From positions 1 through 8,524 of the forward strand of contig JAFDIX010000091.1 of assembly GCA_019307805.1 (NCBI GenBank): a stretch of 8,524 nt of DNA, given 5' to 3'. The stretch is from Deltaproteobacteria bacterium. GTDB taxonomy: Bacteria; Desulfobacterota; DSM-4660; Desulfatiglandales; HGW-15. The position numbers and the translations under genes are program-made. Below, in pieces: positions 6,957-8,524 of the stretch. A model generated the notes under the pieces. It was not told the DNA's origin. It searched no databases and was given only the letters and a program-made list of their open reading frames with translations. Each line of letters opens with the position of its first letter. The first letter of the stretch is position 1.

Positions 6957-6972
6957 GTACAAATTATTGTAC
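6957..6972. promoter_or_regulatory. Palindrome, candidate enhancer site for the NtrC-type regulator
   Basis: GTACAA-ATTA-TTGTAC is a perfect 6-4-6 inverted repeat. Its centre lies about 121 bases upstream of the predicted start of the sigma-54 transcript. NtrC-family proteins with Fis-type DNA-binding domains bind such dyads as dimers, usually 80-150 bases upstream of the start. The half-site GTACAA recurs at 6857-6862, at the very end of the regulator gene, but without a good partner half. Confidence 0.5.
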
Positions 6973-7059
6973 TTTACCGAAAAAATGAGAACCCGGCCCT
7001 TTTTGAATTTTTGACCTAAAAACAGTTGGTTATAAAATAAAATAACATCATCCTTCAGT

Positions 7060-7075
7060 TGGCAAGAATTTTGCA
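7060..7075 (+). promoter_or_regulatory. Sigma-54 (-24/-12) promoter
   Basis: TGGCAAG, four bases and TTGCA match the sigma-54 consensus TGGCACG-N4-TTGCW with one mismatch. The invariant GG (7061-7062) and GC (7073-7074) are exactly 10 bases apart. Transcription should begin about 12 bases past the GC, near 7085-7086. An NtrC-type activator is encoded directly upstream. A weaker sigma-70 pair, TTGACC (7011-7016) and TAAAAT (7033-7038), overlaps upstream and could add a second, longer transcript. Confidence 0.8.
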
Positions 7076-7085
7076 TTATTAGGGG

Positions 7086-7146
7086 ATCAAAGATAAAAAC
7101 TCTTTTCTCCTAAAAAGCCAACTTGTCTCCCCAAGTTGGTTTTTTC
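7086..7146 (+). ncRNA. Predicted sigma-54-dependent small RNA, about 60 nt
   Basis: The sigma-54 promoter points into a region with no plus-strand gene, and a strong terminator ends transcription about 60 bases past the predicted start. The 5' part of about 30 bases is A-rich and then CU-rich (CTCTTTTCTCCT, 7100-7111) with no hairpin of its own. The 3' part is the terminator stem with the loop TCTCCC. Both CU-rich stretches are complementary to Shine-Dalgarno sequences, as in many base-pairing small RNAs. Beyond the terminator the plus strand is only antisense to era, so this is not the leader of a downstream gene. There is no open reading frame. The start site and the function are inferred. 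Confidence 0.55.
7112..7145. terminator. Bidirectional rho-independent terminator
   Basis: CCAACTTG (7118-7125) and CAAGTTGG (7132-7139) form a perfect 8-bp stem with a 6-base loop. A run of A precedes it and TTTTTT follows it (7140-7145). On the opposite strand the stem is followed by CTTTTT, and it lies 9 bases after the era stop codon. It therefore suits both the minus-strand era operon and the plus-strand sigma-54 transcript. Confidence 0.9.
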
Positions 7147-7148
7147 TA

Positions 7149-8057
7149 TTAATAGCCCAGCCTTCTCAGGGCCCGGGGATCCCTGCTCCAGTTTTTCTCC
7201 ACCCTGACCATCAGATCCAGATAAACACGTGTCCCAAAGATCTTCTCCAACTCAATTCTTGAGGCACGCCCAATGGTCTTTATCATGCTTCCCCCCTCAC
7301 CGATCAGAATTCCCTTTTGGGATGGTGTCTCCACATGAATACGGGCGGCTATGGACAATAGATCCCGGCCCGGCCTGTCTTCCATTTTCTCGACACTGAC
7401 CGCCGAAGAATAGGGTAACTCTTTCCTTGTATGCAGGAATATTTTCTCCCGAATGATCTCCGAGGCCAGGAAAAGTTCGGATTGATCCGTTTTCATATCC
7501 CCGGGAAAGAAAGCGGGGCCGGGGGACATCCACCGTTTCAGTTCATTGATCAGTGCATCCAGACCCCCACCCTGCAGGGCGGATATGGGGATGATGGCCT
7601 CAAAGGAGTGCCGGCGATGAAAGGTATCGATAATGGGTAAAATGCGATCTTTTGGCCCAAGATCTATTTTGTTGATGGCCAGGAGCGCCGGCCTTCCGGT
7701 CGTTCGAAGGCTTTTCAGGATACCGGGGACCTCGGGACTCGCCGGAGAGGACATATCGATCATCATCAAAACGATATCGACCTCTGATAGGGATGCCTTT
7801 GCCGAGGCAACCATACTCTGGTGCAGAGCGGTCTTGGGCCTGTGGATCCCGGGGGTATCTATAAAGATCATCTGGTATCCGTCCCCTTGATATATGCCCA
7901 GTATTCTATTTCGCGTAGTTTGGGGCTTCGGAGAGACGATGGCCACCTTTTGCCCGAGCAACCGGTTCAGGAGCGTTGATTTCCCTACATTGGGAGGCCC
8001 CACGATGGCTATGAAACCGGAGAGAAATTCGGACCCTGTTGAATCACTTGCCTTCAT
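7149..8057 (-). CDS. era: GTPase Era
   Basis: Essential GTPase that binds the 3' end of 16S rRNA and assists maturation of the small ribosomal subunit, often membrane-associated. The length of 302 residues is normal. G1 is GPPNVGKST (20-28), G3 is DTPG (67-70), G4 is NKID (129-132) and G5 is SAL (159-161). The C-terminal KH domain has the RNA-binding GEGG loop (253-256) and ends in the typical DPRALRRLGY. The ATG at 8055-8057 has a GGGAGG ribosome site 6 bases upstream, which fixes the start. It lies 70 bases after the Elp3-like radical SAM gene, with no clear terminator between, so the two are probably co-transcribed. Transcription ends at the bidirectional terminator just past the stop. Nothing in the protein is unusual. 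Confidence 0.97.
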   Translation of the reverse strand: MKASDSTGSEFLSGFIAIVGPPNVGKSTLLNRLLGQKVAIVSPKPQTTRNRILGIYQGDGYQMIFIDTPGIHRPKTALHQSMVASAKASLSEVDIVLMMIDMSSPASPEVPGILKSLRTTGRPALLAINKIDLGPKDRILPIIDTFHRRHSFEAIIPISALQGGGLDALINELKRWMSPGPAFFPGDMKTDQSELFLASEIIREKIFLHTRKELPYSSAVSVEKMEDRPGRDLLSIAARIHVETPSQKGILIGEGGSMIKTIGRASRIELEKIFGTRVYLDLMVRVEKNWSRDPRALRRLGY

Positions 8058-8127
8058 GACAGCCTCCCTGGATGGTGTCCCGAAAATACGTAAAGCACGC
8101 TATCCCTCATGAGAGAAAAAAGCCCGG

Positions 8128-8524
8128 TCACACCTTATCCACTGCAATCTGACCGCTCTGCACCGAGTCATCGGGTATCACACCGACCACCTTTGTCGCG
8201 CATCGCTCTTCAATGCGGCGAAGCCCCTGGTTCTGATATCCCCTTACAAGGGGGATCTCTTTCCGGGGTACCCGCAATCGGATACCCCCGGCGGCGCCCT
8301 TGACGGGGAGGAACCGCGCAATCCTGTCATGGTGAATGGCCGATCGCACCAGGAATCCGAGGGCATTGTGCCAGGGACCGGCCACAATCTCCCCATCAAG
8401 AGAGGGGGAAGACATAAGCCCTATCCTGATGACAGGTATCCCGGAGTCTTCCAATTCAACACAGCTTCGCTTGCAAATATTGAGGGTTTCATCAAGACCC
8501 CAAGGGGTATAACGTTTCTCTTCA
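8128..8524 (-). CDS. Elp3-like radical SAM protein, C-terminal part (runs off right edge)
   Basis: Only the last 131 residues are in the window; the frame is open to the right edge, so the start and the iron-sulfur cluster motif lie outside. The visible part begins EEKRYTPWGLDETLNICK, then ELEDSGIPVIRIGLMSSPSL and GEIVAGPWHNALGFLV. This resembles the C-terminal region of bacterial Elp3-like radical SAM proteins, whose typical form is YTPL..LEEA, GI.VIR.GLQP and I.AGPFHP..G.LV. Members of this family are often encoded beside rnc or era in anaerobes, which fits the era gene directly downstream. A role in RNA modification is suggested by the eukaryotic Elp3 relative but is not shown for this bacterial branch. 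The TGA is at 8128-8130. Confidence 0.75.
   Translation of the reverse strand, partial: EEKRYTPWGLDETLNICKRSCVELEDSGIPVIRIGLMSSPSLDGEIVAGPWHNALGFLVRSAIHHDRIARFLPVKGAAGGIRLRVPRKEIPLVRGYQNQGLRRIEERCATKVVGVIPDDSVQSGQIAVDKV

Noticed and set aside
6876..6979. CGGTAAA (6876-6882) and TTTACCG (6973-6979) as a terminator stem for the regulator gene
   Set aside because: The arms are about 90 bases apart with no T-run following; no convincing terminator is seen for the kinase-regulator operon.
6985..7014. Tiny open frame (ATG, nine codons, stop) in the gap before the sigma-54 promoter
   Set aside because: Too short and no ribosome site; it lies upstream of the predicted transcript start.
8101..8130. 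GGGCTTTTTT just after the Elp3-like gene (minus strand) as a terminator
   Set aside because: There is a T-run but no inverted repeat before it, so co-transcription with era remains the simpler reading.

Overview
The window looks like chromosome of a free-living anaerobic deltaproteobacterium (Desulfobacterota; Desulfobacterales- or Syntrophobacterales-like). This is inferred from the gene style, not from a marker gene: a Cys-rich radical SAM protein, a histidine kinase paired with an NtrC-type sigma-54 activator, a radical SAM (Elp3-like) gene directly upstream of era, and a medium-GC genome with AT-rich promoter regions. It reads as ordinary chromosome with a few scars, not as a phage or plasmid.

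Layout. (1) 1-612, minus strand: start of a LysM lipoprotein gene that runs off the left edge. (2) 613-1046: a non-coding stretch with a minus-strand promoter for the lipoprotein, a small inverted-repeat element flanked by an 11-bp direct repeat, and a near-consensus sigma-70 promoter surrounded by three copies of ACCGGCC. (3) 1047-2405, plus: a divergent PurD-like ATP-grasp ligase. (4) 2413-2529, plus: the C-terminal third of a YoeB/Txe toxin, a gene remnant. (5) 2644-3924, minus: a radical SAM protein of unknown role. (6) 4017-6875, plus: a two-gene operon for a membrane histidine kinase and an NtrC-family response regulator. (7) 6876-7148: a 273-base gap holding a palindrome, a strong -24/-12 sigma-54 promoter and, about 30 bases past its predicted start, a strong bidirectional terminator. 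(8) 7149-8524, minus: era preceded by the C-terminal part of an Elp3-like radical SAM protein that runs off the right edge.

How it may fit together. The most interesting signal is in gap (7). The response regulator keeps the GAFTGA loop that contacts sigma-54. Immediately downstream of its gene lies a sigma-54 promoter whose only possible product on that strand is a RNA of about 60 nt ending in a textbook terminator; beyond it lies only the antisense strand of era. The RNA has two CU-rich, unpaired-looking stretches able to pair with Shine-Dalgarno sequences. The arrangement (kinase, sigma-54 activator, adjacent sigma-54-driven small RNA) parallels LuxO/Qrr in Vibrio and GlrR/GlmY in enterobacteria, but the RNA itself is not one I recognise. 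The link between regulator and RNA is inference from position and promoter type.
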